This document shows positions 45,540 to 54,704 of a DNA stretch of 55,205 nucleotides, piece by piece; within the stretch, counting starts at the first letter, position 1; each line of letters begins with the position of its first letter. A program made the position numbers and the translations under genes. The stretch comes from Thermogemmata fonticola (GTDB lineage Bacteria; Planctomycetota; Planctomycetia; Gemmatales; Gemmataceae). The stretch is taken from NCBI RefSeq assembly GCF_013694095.1, contig NZ_JACEFB010000021.1:1-55205 (forward strand), written 5' to 3'. The notes under the pieces were generated by a model. It had not been told where the DNA came from. It saw only the letters and a list, made by a program, of their open reading frames with translations, and made no database searches.

Positions 45540-48014
45540 ATGAAGCCAGTCCAGCAGCGTGGGTTGCGGGTGTATTGGGGTGTGTGCCTTCTGGTGCTCT
45601 GGGGTGGCGAGCGGGTGTGGTCCGCGGAAGGTCCGCAAGGGGGGGAGGGAAAGCTGGTGGTGTATCCGGCCGAGGTGAAGCTGACCGGCCGGCGGGCGGA
45701 GCAGCGGCTAGTGGTGCTAGGGCCGGCGGGAGCTGGCGGAGTGCGCGACTGGAGCCGGGAGGCGCAGTGGCAGGTCGAGAATGAGCAGGTGGCGGCGGTG
45801 GAAGGGGGCGTGGTGCGTCCGCGGGGTGATGGGCAGACGGTGGTGCGCGTGCGGGCGGGGGGACAGGAGGCGGCGGTCCCGGTGCGGGTGGAGCGCTACG
45901 CGGCGGATGAACTCGTGGATTTCGTGCGGGAAGTGGAACCGATCCTGACCAAGGCGGGATGCAACAGCGGCGGGTGCCATGGGGCGGCGTTGGGACGCGG
46001 CGGCTTCCGGCTGTCGCTCTTCGGGTTCGACCCGGCCTTCGATTATGCCCAGATCGTGCGGAGCAGCGAAGGGCGGCGCGTGGTGGTGGCCGAGCCGGAC
46101 CGGAGCATTCTACTGGCTAAGCCGGCCTTGGTCATGGAGCACGGGGGCGGGGAACGCCTGCGGCGGGGCAGCCGGGATTACGAAGTCCTGGCCCAATGGC
46201 TGGCGGACGGAGCGCCGGGACCGAGCGGCACCGACGTGGAAGTCGTGGGCCTGGAGGTGTTCCCCCCAGCGCGGAGCTTGGGAAACGGGGAGCAGCAGCA
46301 ACTGGCGGTGACGGCGATCTGGTCCGATGGACGGCGGACAGATGCCACACGGCATGCCCAGTACGACAGCCTCAACGAAGGCGTCGCGGAAGTGACAAGT
46401 GACGGCTTGGTGCGGGCGAAAGGGCCGGGGCAGACGCACATCATGATCCGCTTCGGCGGCCAGGCAAGTGTGGCTCAGATCACCTGGCCATATGCCCGGC
46501 TGACTTCTTTCCCGGAATATCCGACGGAGAACATCATCGATCGGCTGCTAGTGGAAAAGTGGAAGGAGCTGGGGCTGACGCCGTCGCCGGTGTGCAGTGA
46601 TGAGGAGTTCCTGCGGCGGCTGTATCTGGATGCGCTGGGTCGGCTGCCGACACCGGCGGAAGTGCGGGCTTTCCTGGCGGACTCCGGCGCGGACAAGCGC
46701 CAGCGAGCGGTGGAGACGGTGCTCCAGCGGGGCGAATTCGCGGATTGGTGGGCCTTGCGCTGGGGGGACCTGCTGCGGATCAACCGCACGGCGTTGCAAG
46801 AGAAAGGCATGTGGAGTTTCCACAACTGGGTGCGGGCGCAGATGCGGGACAACGTGCCGCTGGACCGCTTCGTGCGCGAAATCATCACGGCGGAAGGCAG
46901 CACCTTCATGGACGGCCCGGCGAACTTCTTCCGCATCGGACGGACGGCGGAGGACTGGGCGGAAAGTACGGCCCAAGTGTTTCTGGGAATCCGTATCGGG
47001 TGTGCCCGGTGCCATCACCATCCGTTCGAGAAATGGAGCCAGGATGATTACTACGGCCTGACGGCCTTTTTCGTCCGGATCGGCACGAAGGGAAGCCAGG
47101 AGTTCGGCCTGTTCGGCCAAGAGACGGTGGTATTCGTGCGCTCGACGGGTGAGGCCATGCATCCGCGCCGCGGGAGCTTTGTCGCGCCTCGGCCTCTGGA
47201 TGGAGACAAGAAGCAATCCTGGGACGATCCGCTGGATCGGCGCTTCCGCCTGGCCGAGTGGCTGACCAGTCCGGAGAACCGCCTCTTCGCCCGGAACCTG
47301 GCCAACCGCATCTGGGGTTACACGATGGGCCGGGGATTGGTGGAACCGCTGGACGACATGCGGGCGACAAACCCGCCGGTGCATCCCGCCCTGCTGGAAG
47401 CCCTGGCCGACGAGTTGATCCGCAGCAAATACGACCTCAAGCATCTGTTGCGGCTCATCTTCACCAGCCGAGCCTATCAGCTCTCGGCCCAGGTGACGCC
47501 TGGGAACCAGGCGGATGCCGCCAATGTCTATTTCACCCGGCGGGTGGTGCGGCGACTGACAGCGGAACAACTGGCGGACGCCCTGGACGACCTGACGGGC
47601 AGTCCAGAGAAGTATCCGGGGTTGCCGCCGGGAACGCGCGCCGTGCAGTTGCCGGATAGCGAGGTGGCGTCCTACTTCCTGGACACCTTTGGGCGTCCGG
47701 CCCGGCAGGTGCTCTGCGAATGCGAGCGGACCAGCACACCTAACCTGGCCCAAGCGATGCATCTGCTCAACGGCGCGGTCCTCCAGCGGAAGCTGGCCGA
47801 TCCCAACGGGCGGATCGACAAACTGCTGGCCGCTAAGACGCCGCTGCCGCAGATCGTCGAGGAGTTGTACCTGGCCGCCTGGTCACGCCGCCCCAGTGCC
47901 GATGAACTTAAGAAGGCGGAAAGCTGGGTCCGCTCCGCGCCGAACCTGCGCGAGGGATTGCAGGACCTGGTCTGGGTGCTGGCCAACAGCCGGGAGTTCC
48001 TGTTCAACTACTGA
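45540..48014 (+). CDS. DUF1549/DUF1553 cytochrome-type planctomycete protein
   Basis: This 824-residue exported protein has the hydrophobic signal segment YWGVCLLVLWGGERVWSA. A bacterial Ig-like module follows (about 35-125), then a PSCyt1-type CNSGGCHGAALGRGGFRLSL (Cys141, Cys146, His147), a second Ig-like BIG2 region, and the DUF1549 part (LYLDALGRLPTPAEVRAFLA) with GCARCHHHPFEKWSQDDYYG (Cys488, Cys491, His492, a CxxCH haem site). The C-terminal DUF1553 domain has FARNLANRIWGYTMGRGLVE and AEQLADALDDLTG. In this family it usually pairs with a DUF1501 gene; none is adjacent here. A TTGACA element lies about 100 bases ahead of the ATG. The role is probably periplasmic redox or polysaccharide-related; it is not established. 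Confidence 0.94.
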   Translation: MKPVQQRGLRVYWGVCLLVLWGGERVWSAEGPQGGEGKLVVYPAEVKLTGRRAEQRLVVLGPAGAGGVRDWSREAQWQVENEQVAAVEGGVVRPRGDGQTVVRVRAGGQEAAVPVRVERYAADELVDFVREVEPILTKAGCNSGGCHGAALGRGGFRLSLFGFDPAFDYAQIVRSSEGRRVVVAEPDRSILLAKPALVMEHGGGERLRRGSRDYEVLAQWLADGAPGPSGTDVEVVGLEVFPPARSLGNGEQQQLAVTAIWSDGRRTDATRHAQYDSLNEGVAEVTSDGLVRAKGPGQTHIMIRFGGQASVAQITWPYARLTSFPEYPTENIIDRLLVEKWKELGLTPSPVCSDEEFLRRLYLDALGRLPTPAEVRAFLADSGADKRQRAVETVLQRGEFADWWALRWGDLLRINRTALQEKGMWSFHNWVRAQMRDNVPLDRFVREIITAEGSTFMDGPANFFRIGRTAEDWAESTAQVFLGIRIGCARCHHHPFEKWSQDDYYGLTAFFVRIGTKGSQEFGLFGQETVVFVRSTGEAMHPRRGSFVAPRPLDGDKKQSWDDPLDRRFRLAEWLTSPENRLFARNLANRIWGYTMGRGLVEPLDDMRATNPPVHPALLEALADELIRSKYDLKHLLRLIFTSRAYQLSAQVTPGNQADAANVYFTRRVVRRLTAEQLADALDDLTGSPEKYPGLPPGTRAVQLPDSEVASYFLDTFGRPARQVLCECERTSTPNLAQAMHLLNGAVLQRKLADPNGRIDKLLAAKTPLPQIVEELYLAAWSRRPSADELKKAESWVRSAPNLREGLQDLVWVLANSREFLFNY

Positions 48015-48066
48015 TCGCCTACTGCCATCCGACCGTCCCGATACGCCCGCCTGACGGAAACCCGCC

Positions 48067-48175
48067 GGTTCAACGCAACAGGGTCCCAAGGGTTCGACAT
48101 GATTCAGTGCCACCGGTTCGACACGATTCAGTCCCGCCGGTTCGACCCATTGGAGTCCCACCGGTTTGAGATGGA
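48067..48175. repeat. Tandem array, five units of 24 bp
   Basis: Units beginning GGTTC/GGTTT start exactly at 48067, 48091, 48115, 48139 and 48163. The central units read GGTTCGACATGATTCAGTGC CACC with several changes from unit to unit. On the minus strand the array reads as an eight-residue repeat (VEPAGLNR-like). It ends about 30 bases before the start codon of the PSCyt1/WD40 gene. Confidence 0.85.
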
Positions 48176-48206
48176 CAGCTTGCCGTTTCTGTTGAGGGTC
48201 TAGTTC

Positions 48207-49958
48207 ATGAGGAAATGCCGGACAACCGTATTGGGTCGCTGCCGGCTAGCGTTGCTGGGAGCTGGGGCCGTGGTGGGATTACTGCTGCCGCTGGCGGCGG
48301 CCCAAGGGCCAGGCGGGTCTTCGCCCAAAGTCAAGGGGTCGTCATCGGGAAGCGACGGGTCGGCGTCAAAAGCCAAGGGATCACCACCGACTAGCGGCGG
48401 GTCGGCACCGGAAGCCAAAGGGCAAGCCGCCCAGAGTCCCACTTGGTGGCAGGATGTCCGCCCGATTTTGCGCCGCAATTGCACGGTCTGCCACAACGAG
48501 CGACGGCGGGAGGAAGTGGATATTTCCGCCGGGATTGCCCTGGATCAGCTCGCGAGCATCCGCCAGGGAGCGCGGCAAGGCCAGCCGCTAGTCACCCCGG
48601 GCCAGCCGGAAAAGTCCCTGCTTTACCTCTGCTTGGTGACGACGGATGTCAAGAAGCGCATGCCGCTGGAGGCGGACCCCCTGCCGCCCCAGGAGATCGA
48701 GACGATCCGGCGGTGGATTGCAGCGGGGTTGCCGGAAGGGGAACGGCGGGTGGAGACGGAAGCGCCGGCCACGCCGCTGCGGGTGGTGCGCACCCTGCCG
48801 GTGTCTTTGCCGACACGGGCCAGTCCGCCGCCGACTTTGAAACTGTCCGGCACACTGCAAGTTTCCGCACCGATCGGCCCGCTGCCTCCGGTGGCCGCCG
48901 TGGCGTTTTCCGCGGATGGGCAGCTCCTGGCGACAGGCTGCTATGGGCTGGCTACCGTTTGGGACCTGGGTCGGGTCCAGCCGCTCTGGTCCTCGACCCA
49001 CGTGCTGGGGATGATCCACGACGTCAAGTTTTCGCCGAACGGGCAGCTTCTGGCTGTGGCAGGGGGTCAACCGGCAGGACGGGGGGAAGTGCGGCTCTTC
49101 GACGCCCGCAGCGGCCAACTCCGCCGCACCCTCACGGGACACCGGGATGCTGTCTCGGCTATTGCTTTTTCGCCGGATGGCCGCCTGCTCGCTTCGGCCA
49201 GCTTCGACAAGACCGTCCGCCTCTGGGACGTGGAGAGCGGGCAGATGCGCCACAGTTTCAGTGGGCATTCGGACTTTGTCTATGCCGTGGCCTTCGCTCC
49301 CGATGGTCAGTGGTATGTCACCGCAAGCAAGGACCGCACGGGGCGGATCGTGGACGCCGCCACCGGCCAGGGCCGACTGACACTCAGCGGGATGAATGAC
49401 GAGGTCCTGGCAGCGGCGGTGCAGCCCGGCGGGCAACTCGTGGTCACCAGCGGTCTGGAGACAGCGATCAACTGGTGGGATGCGCGAACGGCGGAGCGGA
49501 AGAACCGCACAGGCGGTCCCGGCGTAGCTGTGCACGAGCTAGCCTTCGATGGAGGTGGGAAAATCCTGGCGGCAGCGGGCGGGGATGGCACGGTGCGCCT
49601 CTACAACGGCAGCAACGGTGCTCTGCTGCGCTCCGTCCGGGTCGCGGATGCCGTCTTCGCCGTGGCCCTCGACGCCTCCGGCCAACGGGTGGCGACCGGC
49701 AGCTCGGACGGCCTGGTCCGCCTCTGGGCCACGGCGGACCTGCGCCCCTTGCTCACGCTCTGGAGCGGCCGGGACAACCTCTGGATCGCCCTCGCGCCCG
49801 AAGGATACTACGCCGCCGCCGCCCCCCTGACCGGCCGGCTCCAATGGTCCGCTGCTGGCCGAAACCTGGACGATCCCAAGCTCCTGCGCCCCTTGCTCAA
49901 TCCAGAGGCCCTGAGCAAAGCCGCCCGCGGCGAGAAACTGCCGGCCCCCCAATGGTGA
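48207..49958 (+). CDS. Secreted PSCyt1 (c-type cytochrome) / WD40-repeat protein
   Basis: This 583-residue protein has a signal peptide (ALLGAGAVVGLLLPLAAAQG). A disordered segment of imperfect G-S-S/K-A-K-G repeats follows, then a cytochrome domain with VRPILRRNCTVCHNERRREE (Cys92, Cys95, His96), and a seven-blade-type WD40 region (AVAFSADGQLLATGCYG, VKFSPNGQLLAVAGG, IAFSPDGRLLASASFDKTVR, AFAPDGQWYVTASKDRTG, VALDASGQRVATGSSDGLVR). It is periplasmic. The ATG at 48207 has GAGGG at good spacing. It starts 192 bases after the DUF1549/DUF1553 gene and directly after a 24-bp repeat array. WD40 and cytochrome fusion proteins accompany DUF1549/DUF1553 genes in planctomycetes. Confidence 0.92.
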   Translation: MRKCRTTVLGRCRLALLGAGAVVGLLLPLAAAQGPGGSSPKVKGSSSGSDGSASKAKGSPPTSGGSAPEAKGQAAQSPTWWQDVRPILRRNCTVCHNERRREEVDISAGIALDQLASIRQGARQGQPLVTPGQPEKSLLYLCLVTTDVKKRMPLEADPLPPQEIETIRRWIAAGLPEGERRVETEAPATPLRVVRTLPVSLPTRASPPPTLKLSGTLQVSAPIGPLPPVAAVAFSADGQLLATGCYGLATVWDLGRVQPLWSSTHVLGMIHDVKFSPNGQLLAVAGGQPAGRGEVRLFDARSGQLRRTLTGHRDAVSAIAFSPDGRLLASASFDKTVRLWDVESGQMRHSFSGHSDFVYAVAFAPDGQWYVTASKDRTGRIVDAATGQGRLTLSGMNDEVLAAAVQPGGQLVVTSGLETAINWWDARTAERKNRTGGPGVAVHELAFDGGGKILAAAGGDGTVRLYNGSNGALLRSVRVADAVFAVALDASGQRVATGSSDGLVRLWATADLRPLLTLWSGRDNLWIALAPEGYYAAAAPLTGRLQWSAAGRNLDDPKLLRPLLNPEALSKAARGEKLPAPQW

Positions 49959-50212
49959 GAATCTGGCCCAGGGCCAACTTCCCCACGTGAACTGGGAGGA
50001 TGACTTTCCCCCCCGCTTTGGGGCGAACAGCACCGAGGCGAACCAACACTCATCGGGAACCTGCCGAGATGGACCGACACCCTTCGGGAAGCAGTGGAGC
50101 GAACTGGCGGCGGACCGGAGGCGTATGCAGTCGTATAACAGTCCGCAAGCGTCGGGCTGCGGGCTAGCCGACGGCATTCGGTGCACACGGACCTTACAAG
50201 GAGTCGTTCGCA

Positions 50213-50929
50213 ATGAAATTGTGCCTCTGCTTCCGTCTGGCAACTGGTTTGGCTGCACTTCTGGTCGCGGGCCATTTGTCCGCCCAAGAGATCGGAGCGA
50301 GCAAAGCGGCGCCTACTCAAACGAAACCTGCTGAACAAACGAAACCCGCCGAAGCGGCCACCCAACCCAAATCCAACCCCGCTTCCTCCTCCGACGTCAG
50401 CAGCTACTTCCCCCTCATTCCCAAAAGCAAGTGGGTTTACAAGGTTCAGGACCAATCCGTCGAGGTCCTGGTCGATAAAGACGAGAAGTTTAAGGATGAG
50501 AAGTGCACCAAGGTGGACACGCTCGTGAGCGGTAAGGTGGTGGCTTCGGAGTTGTACTGCGTCAAAAGCGACGGCCTCTATCGGGTCAAGGTCAAAGATG
50601 ACGAAATCAACCCGCCAGTCCAGGTGCTCCCGCAGTCCATTCAGAAGGGCAAAAGCTGGGAGATCAACAGCAAAGTCGGGACGCAAGGCGGGCAATTGGT
50701 CAAAGGGACCTTCCGCATCGTCAATGACAAGGAAAAGATCAAAGTCCCCGCCGGGGAGTTTGAAGCGGTCCTGGTGGAAGGCACCGATATGGATGTCGGG
50801 GGAACCAAGACGACGGTGCGCCTGTGGTTCGCCAAAGGTGTCGGCCTGGTCAAGCTGAGCTACAAGATCGCGGATACGGAATCGACCCTGGAACTGGAGA
50901 AGTACGAACCGGCGACGGTCAAGGGTTGA
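50213..50929 (+). CDS. Small secreted protein of unknown family
   Basis: This 238-residue protein has a signal peptide (MKLCLCFRLATGLAALLVAG, then HLSAQ), a short Lys/Pro/Thr-rich repeat linker (TKPAEQTKPAEAATQP) and a mostly beta domain. The start of that domain, SYFPLIPKSKWVYKVQDQSV, resembles DUF3108-like exported proteins ('YFPL..G..W.Y'), and it ends in TTVRLWFAKGVGLVKLSYKI. AAGGAG ahead of the ATG at 50213 supports the start. It lies in the middle of the series of secreted-protein genes and is probably co-expressed with them. No catalytic motif is visible; a lipid- or polysaccharide-binding role is a guess. Confidence 0.8.
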   Translation: MKLCLCFRLATGLAALLVAGHLSAQEIGASKAAPTQTKPAEQTKPAEAATQPKSNPASSSDVSSYFPLIPKSKWVYKVQDQSVEVLVDKDEKFKDEKCTKVDTLVSGKVVASELYCVKSDGLYRVKVKDDEINPPVQVLPQSIQKGKSWEINSKVGTQGGQLVKGTFRIVNDKEKIKVPAGEFEAVLVEGTDMDVGGTKTTVRLWFAKGVGLVKLSYKIADTESTLELEKYEPATVKG

Positions 50930-50936
50930 CCGGCCC

Positions 50937-51027
50937 GAAAGAGGGGCGATTCTGAGTCCCAAAGAGGGGCGGTTCTGGGGCGAACAGCCCTTTGGGGTGA
51001 ACGGCCCCTTTGGGGCGAACGGTCCCA
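50937..51027. repeat. Short degenerate tandem repeats ahead of the PPC gene
   Basis: AAAGAGGGGCGATTCTG and a closely similar copy (50939, 50961), then GGGGCGAACAGCCC-type units at 50977, 50994 and 51012 (spacing 17 and 18). The two parts share a GGGGC core. The array ends about 90 bases before the PPC protein start. Confidence 0.65.
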
Positions 51028-51116
51028 GGTGTGAATAGTCCGGCAGCGAACGGTTCGAGCGGTAAACGCCGGGTCCTGTGAACTGGCAGTATGAATTGCC
51101 GGAGGGAGGGCAAGTT

Positions 51117-53225
51117 ATGGTCCGTGTGCGAGCCATCCTCGGCGGTGTGGCGGGGTGCCTGGCCGGCTTGCTATGGGGCGGGCCGGTCTGGGGGCAGACC
51201 TCCTTTCCCATGATCACGCATACCCACCCCACGGCGGTCACGCGGGGCAGCACGCAGGAGGTGACGGTCTTTGCGAACGGCGGCTCCTTCGCCGAGGCGC
51301 TCGCGGTGCACATCGAAGGGGAAGGAGTGACGGCAGAAATCGTCCCGCCCAAGGAGGCGCCAAAGGCCGCACCCACCGCTCCGGTGCCGGCGGTCCGCCA
51401 GTTGACCCTGCGGATCAAGGCCGCCGCCGACGCTCCACTCGGAGTGCGCGAGTTCCGCATCCGCACGGCCCACGGCATCTCCTCCCTCGGCCAGTTACTC
51501 ATCGTGGACGATCCCGTCGTCCTGGAAAACGGCAGCAACAACACGCCGGACAAAGCCCAAACTGTAACCGTCCCCTGCGTCCTGTGCGGGCGGATCGACC
51601 GCGCGGAAAGCGTCGATTACTACACCTTTTCGGCCAAAGCGGGCCAGACTCTGACGATCGAAGTCCACTGCGCCCGCTTGCAGGACAAAATCCACGACTT
51701 GCAGAAGCACGCCGACCCGCTCGTGAGCATCGCCGACGCCTCCGGGCGAGAACTGGCCAGTAGCGACGATGACCGCTTCGCCGATCCGCTTCTGGTCTTT
51801 ACGCCGCCCGCTGATGGCCTCTACCGCCTGGCCATTCGCGACGCCAAGTACGACGGCGATTCCCGCTGGAGCTACGCCGTCACGATCACGGACCGGCCCT
51901 ATGTGAAGCAAATTTTCCCGATCGGGGTGCCGCCGTCAGCCTCCGTGGTCTTCGAGCCGGTCCTATCCACGCCGCAACGGCCCCAGTGGACCGCCGTTAC
52001 GCCGGCCGCTCCGGGCCTGCACAGCGTTAGTCTCCGTCCGCCGGGCAGCAGCCGCGTGACCAATCCCGTGCCGCTCGTCGTCAGCACCCTGCCCATCCAG
52101 CGGGAACAGGAACCGAACGACTCGCCCGCCCAGGCCAACCCCCTGCCCGTGCCCGGCGGCGTCAACGGCCGCATCGGCCAGCGACGCGACCTCGACCACT
52201 TCCGCCTCTCCCTCAAAAAGGGACAGACCGTCGTCCTCGAAGTCTTCGCCCGCCGCTTCGGCACCGAACTGACCAGCCGCCTTGACGCCCAACTGGACCT
52301 ACTCTCCGCCGACGGCAAAAACGTGCTCGTGACTAACGACGACCAATCCCCCGCGATGAAGGACAGCGCCCTGGTCTTCACCGCCCCCGCTGACGGCGAT
52401 TACCTCCTGCGACTGCGCGACCTCAACAACAAAGGCGGCGAGGAGTACGCCTACTTCCTCACCTGCGACTTGGCCAAGCCAGACTTCTCCCTCAAGGTGG
52501 ACCCCTCCATCGCCCTGATCGGCCCTGGTTCCAGCGCCGCCTGGTACGTGCAGGTCAACCGGAAGCACGGCTTCGCGGGTCCGGTGGCGATCAGCGTGGA
52601 TGGGCTGCCGCCGGGCGTCCGCGTCAACCCCTTGATCATTCCAGCGAATATGACCCAGGGGCTGCTGGTGCTGACGGCAGATGCCGGCGCTCCGCTTGGC
52701 GGCGGACCGGTGCGGGTCGTCGGCACCGCCACGGTCGAACACAACGGCCAAAAGGAAACCCTCCAGCGCACGGCGACGGCAGTGGAGGAAATCTACTTCC
52801 CCGGCGGCGGGCGCGGACGCTTCGATGTCCGCATGCAGGCCCTGGCCGTGACCCAAACCTCGGACGTTCTCCGCGTCCAGGTCCAACCGAATCGCATCAC
52901 CCTCAAGCCCGGTCAGGAAGTCACCCTCAACGTCACGGTGGAGCGCTCCCCCCGCTATGCCGGCAAACCGGTTACGCTCGACGTGTTGCTCCGCCACCTC
53001 GGCACGGTCTACGGCAACCCCTTGCCCCCCGGCGTGACCCTCGTGGATGGAAAAAGCAAAACGCTCCTGGGCGCCGGCGACCGCGGCACGATCACCCTCC
53101 GCGCCGCCCCGGATGCCCCGCCCTGCACCGATGTCCCCATCTGCGTCCAGGCCTTCGTCCCGATCAACTTCGTGGTCAAAATCGGCTATGCCAGCGAACC
53201 GATCTTGCTGACCGTGGAAAAGTGA
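51117..53225 (+). CDS. Secreted protein with PPC domains
   Basis: This 702-residue exported protein has a signal peptide (ILGGVAGCLAGLLWGGPVWG). At least two PPC-type beta modules follow (pre-peptidase C-terminal; RAESVDYYTFSAKAGQTLTI with DPLLVFTPPADGLYRLAIRD, and a second copy RDLDHFRLSLKKGQTVVLEV with TAPADGDYLLRLRDLNNKGG), and then Ig-like beta modules with no catalytic motif. PPC domains usually flank secreted hydrolases; here none is attached, so the protein may bind polysaccharide or another secreted partner. The ATG at 51117 has GGAGGGAGGG just ahead; a GTG at 51078 is weaker. It follows the small secreted protein gene by 187 bases. Confidence 0.87.
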   Translation: MVRVRAILGGVAGCLAGLLWGGPVWGQTSFPMITHTHPTAVTRGSTQEVTVFANGGSFAEALAVHIEGEGVTAEIVPPKEAPKAAPTAPVPAVRQLTLRIKAAADAPLGVREFRIRTAHGISSLGQLLIVDDPVVLENGSNNTPDKAQTVTVPCVLCGRIDRAESVDYYTFSAKAGQTLTIEVHCARLQDKIHDLQKHADPLVSIADASGRELASSDDDRFADPLLVFTPPADGLYRLAIRDAKYDGDSRWSYAVTITDRPYVKQIFPIGVPPSASVVFEPVLSTPQRPQWTAVTPAAPGLHSVSLRPPGSSRVTNPVPLVVSTLPIQREQEPNDSPAQANPLPVPGGVNGRIGQRRDLDHFRLSLKKGQTVVLEVFARRFGTELTSRLDAQLDLLSADGKNVLVTNDDQSPAMKDSALVFTAPADGDYLLRLRDLNNKGGEEYAYFLTCDLAKPDFSLKVDPSIALIGPGSSAAWYVQVNRKHGFAGPVAISVDGLPPGVRVNPLIIPANMTQGLLVLTADAGAPLGGGPVRVVGTATVEHNGQKETLQRTATAVEEIYFPGGGRGRFDVRMQALAVTQTSDVLRVQVQPNRITLKPGQEVTLNVTVERSPRYAGKPVTLDVLLRHLGTVYGNPLPPGVTLVDGKSKTLLGAGDRGTITLRAAPDAPPCTDVPICVQAFVPINFVVKIGYASEPILLTVEK

Positions 53226-53277
53226 CGCTCTCTTGTCTCTCCCCCGGCCCCGCCCTGCATGCTGCGGAGGAATGACC

Positions 53278-54657
53278 ATGCTGCCCGCCGCCTGCCGCTT
53301 CCGCTTTGGTCCTGCCCTGCTCGCTGCCGCCATGCTGACCTCCGCCGGTCTGTCCCTGACCCCCGCTGCTGATCCCGCGGCCGACCCGGCGACCCCCCAA
53401 CCGCCCCGCGGCTTCACCGCCCTCTTCAATGGCCGAGACCTCTCCGGCTGGCACGGCTGGGACATCCACGCCAAAGGGGCCAGTCCCGCTGACCTGGAAA
53501 AACTCCCGCCCCAGGAACAAGCCCAACGCTTCGCCGCCTGGACCGAACAGGCCCGCAAACACTGGCGCGTTGAAAACGGCGAGCTAATCAACGATGGCCG
53601 CGGTCCCTACCTCGCCACCGAGCGCGCCTTCGGCGACATCGAGCTGCTCGTGGAATACAAAACCGTCCCCGGTGCGGATAGCGGCATCTACCTGCGCAAC
53701 ACCCCCCAGGTACAAATCTGGGACCCCAACCAGAAATACGACCCGAAAAATCCCCACCGCAAGCCCCACCTCGGCTCTGGCGGCCTCTTCAACAACTCCC
53801 CCGGCGCCCCAGGACGTGACCCCCTCGTCCGGGCGGATAAGCCCTTCGGCCAGTGGAACCGCTTCCGCATCCTCCAAATCGGCGAACGCACCACCGTCTA
53901 CCTCAACGACCAGCTCGTCGTCGATCATGCCCGCATGGAGAACTACTGGAATCGCAAGGCCCCCCTGCCCCGCACCGGCAAAATCCTCCTCCAGACCCAC
54001 GGCGGCGAAATCCGCTGGCGCAACCTCTTCGTCCGCGAGATTCCCCCGGAGGAAGCCAACGAACGCCTCCGCCAGCACCGCGCCGACCGCTTCCGCCCCC
54101 TCTTCAACGGCCGGGACCTCACCGGCTGGACCGGCGACACCGCCTCCTACACCGTCGAACAGGGGCAGATCATCTGCCAGCCCCGCAAAAGCGGCGTCCT
54201 CTACACCCGCGAGCAGTTTGCGGACTTCACCGTGCGACTGGAATACCGCCTCCCCCCCGGCGGCAACAACGGCCTGGCCATCCGCTACCCCGGCAAAGGC
54301 CGCCCCTCCACCGACGGCATGTGCGAAATCCAAATCCTCGACGATGACCACCCCCGCTATGCCCGCCTCGATCCCCGCCAATTCAACGGCTCCGCCTACG
54401 GCATCGCCCCCGCCACCCGCGGCTACCTCCGCCCCGCCGGCCAGTGGAACTTTCTGGAAGTCTCGGTACGACAATCCACCGTCACCGTCGAACTCAACGG
54501 TACCCGCATCCTCCACGCCGATCTAGCCGCCATCACCACCTTCAAGGACAATCAGCCCCATCCCGGCATCACACGGCGCAGCGGCCACTTCGGCTTCGCC
54601 GGGCATGGTGACCCGGTCGCCTTCCGCCACATCGCCATCGAAACCCTGACGGATTAG
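53278..54657 (+). CDS. Secreted protein with two DUF1080 domains
   Basis: This 459-residue exported protein has an Ala-rich signal peptide (RFGPALLAAAMLTSAGLSLT). Two 3-keto-disaccharide hydrolase-type (DUF1080; concanavalin-like) domains each start with the family motif FNGRDL.GW: TALFNGRDLSGWHGWDIHAK (about residue 45) and RPLFNGRDLTGWTGD (about 280). In the first, YKTVPGADSGIYLRNTPQVQ is typical; in the second, YRLPPGGNNGLAIRYPGKG. The likely action is binding or cleaving sugar chains outside the cytoplasm. GGAGG seven bases before the ATG at 53278 is better placed than for the ATG at 53272. It follows the PPC gene by 52 bases. Confidence 0.92.
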   Translation: MLPAACRFRFGPALLAAAMLTSAGLSLTPAADPAADPATPQPPRGFTALFNGRDLSGWHGWDIHAKGASPADLEKLPPQEQAQRFAAWTEQARKHWRVENGELINDGRGPYLATERAFGDIELLVEYKTVPGADSGIYLRNTPQVQIWDPNQKYDPKNPHRKPHLGSGGLFNNSPGAPGRDPLVRADKPFGQWNRFRILQIGERTTVYLNDQLVVDHARMENYWNRKAPLPRTGKILLQTHGGEIRWRNLFVREIPPEEANERLRQHRADRFRPLFNGRDLTGWTGDTASYTVEQGQIICQPRKSGVLYTREQFADFTVRLEYRLPPGGNNGLAIRYPGKGRPSTDGMCEIQILDDDHPRYARLDPRQFNGSAYGIAPATRGYLRPAGQWNFLEVSVRQSTVTVELNGTRILHADLAAITTFKDNQPHPGITRRSGHFGFAGHGDPVAFRHIAIETLTD

Positions 54658-54704
54658 TCAAAACTCCAGGAGTTCCCCCTGGCTTCGGAGTGCCCACCAG
54701 CCGC

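Noticed and set aside
53584-54516. Minus-strand open frame across the DUF1080 gene
   Set aside because: It is a shadow of the GC-rich coding strand, which carries the FNGRDL.GW motifs.
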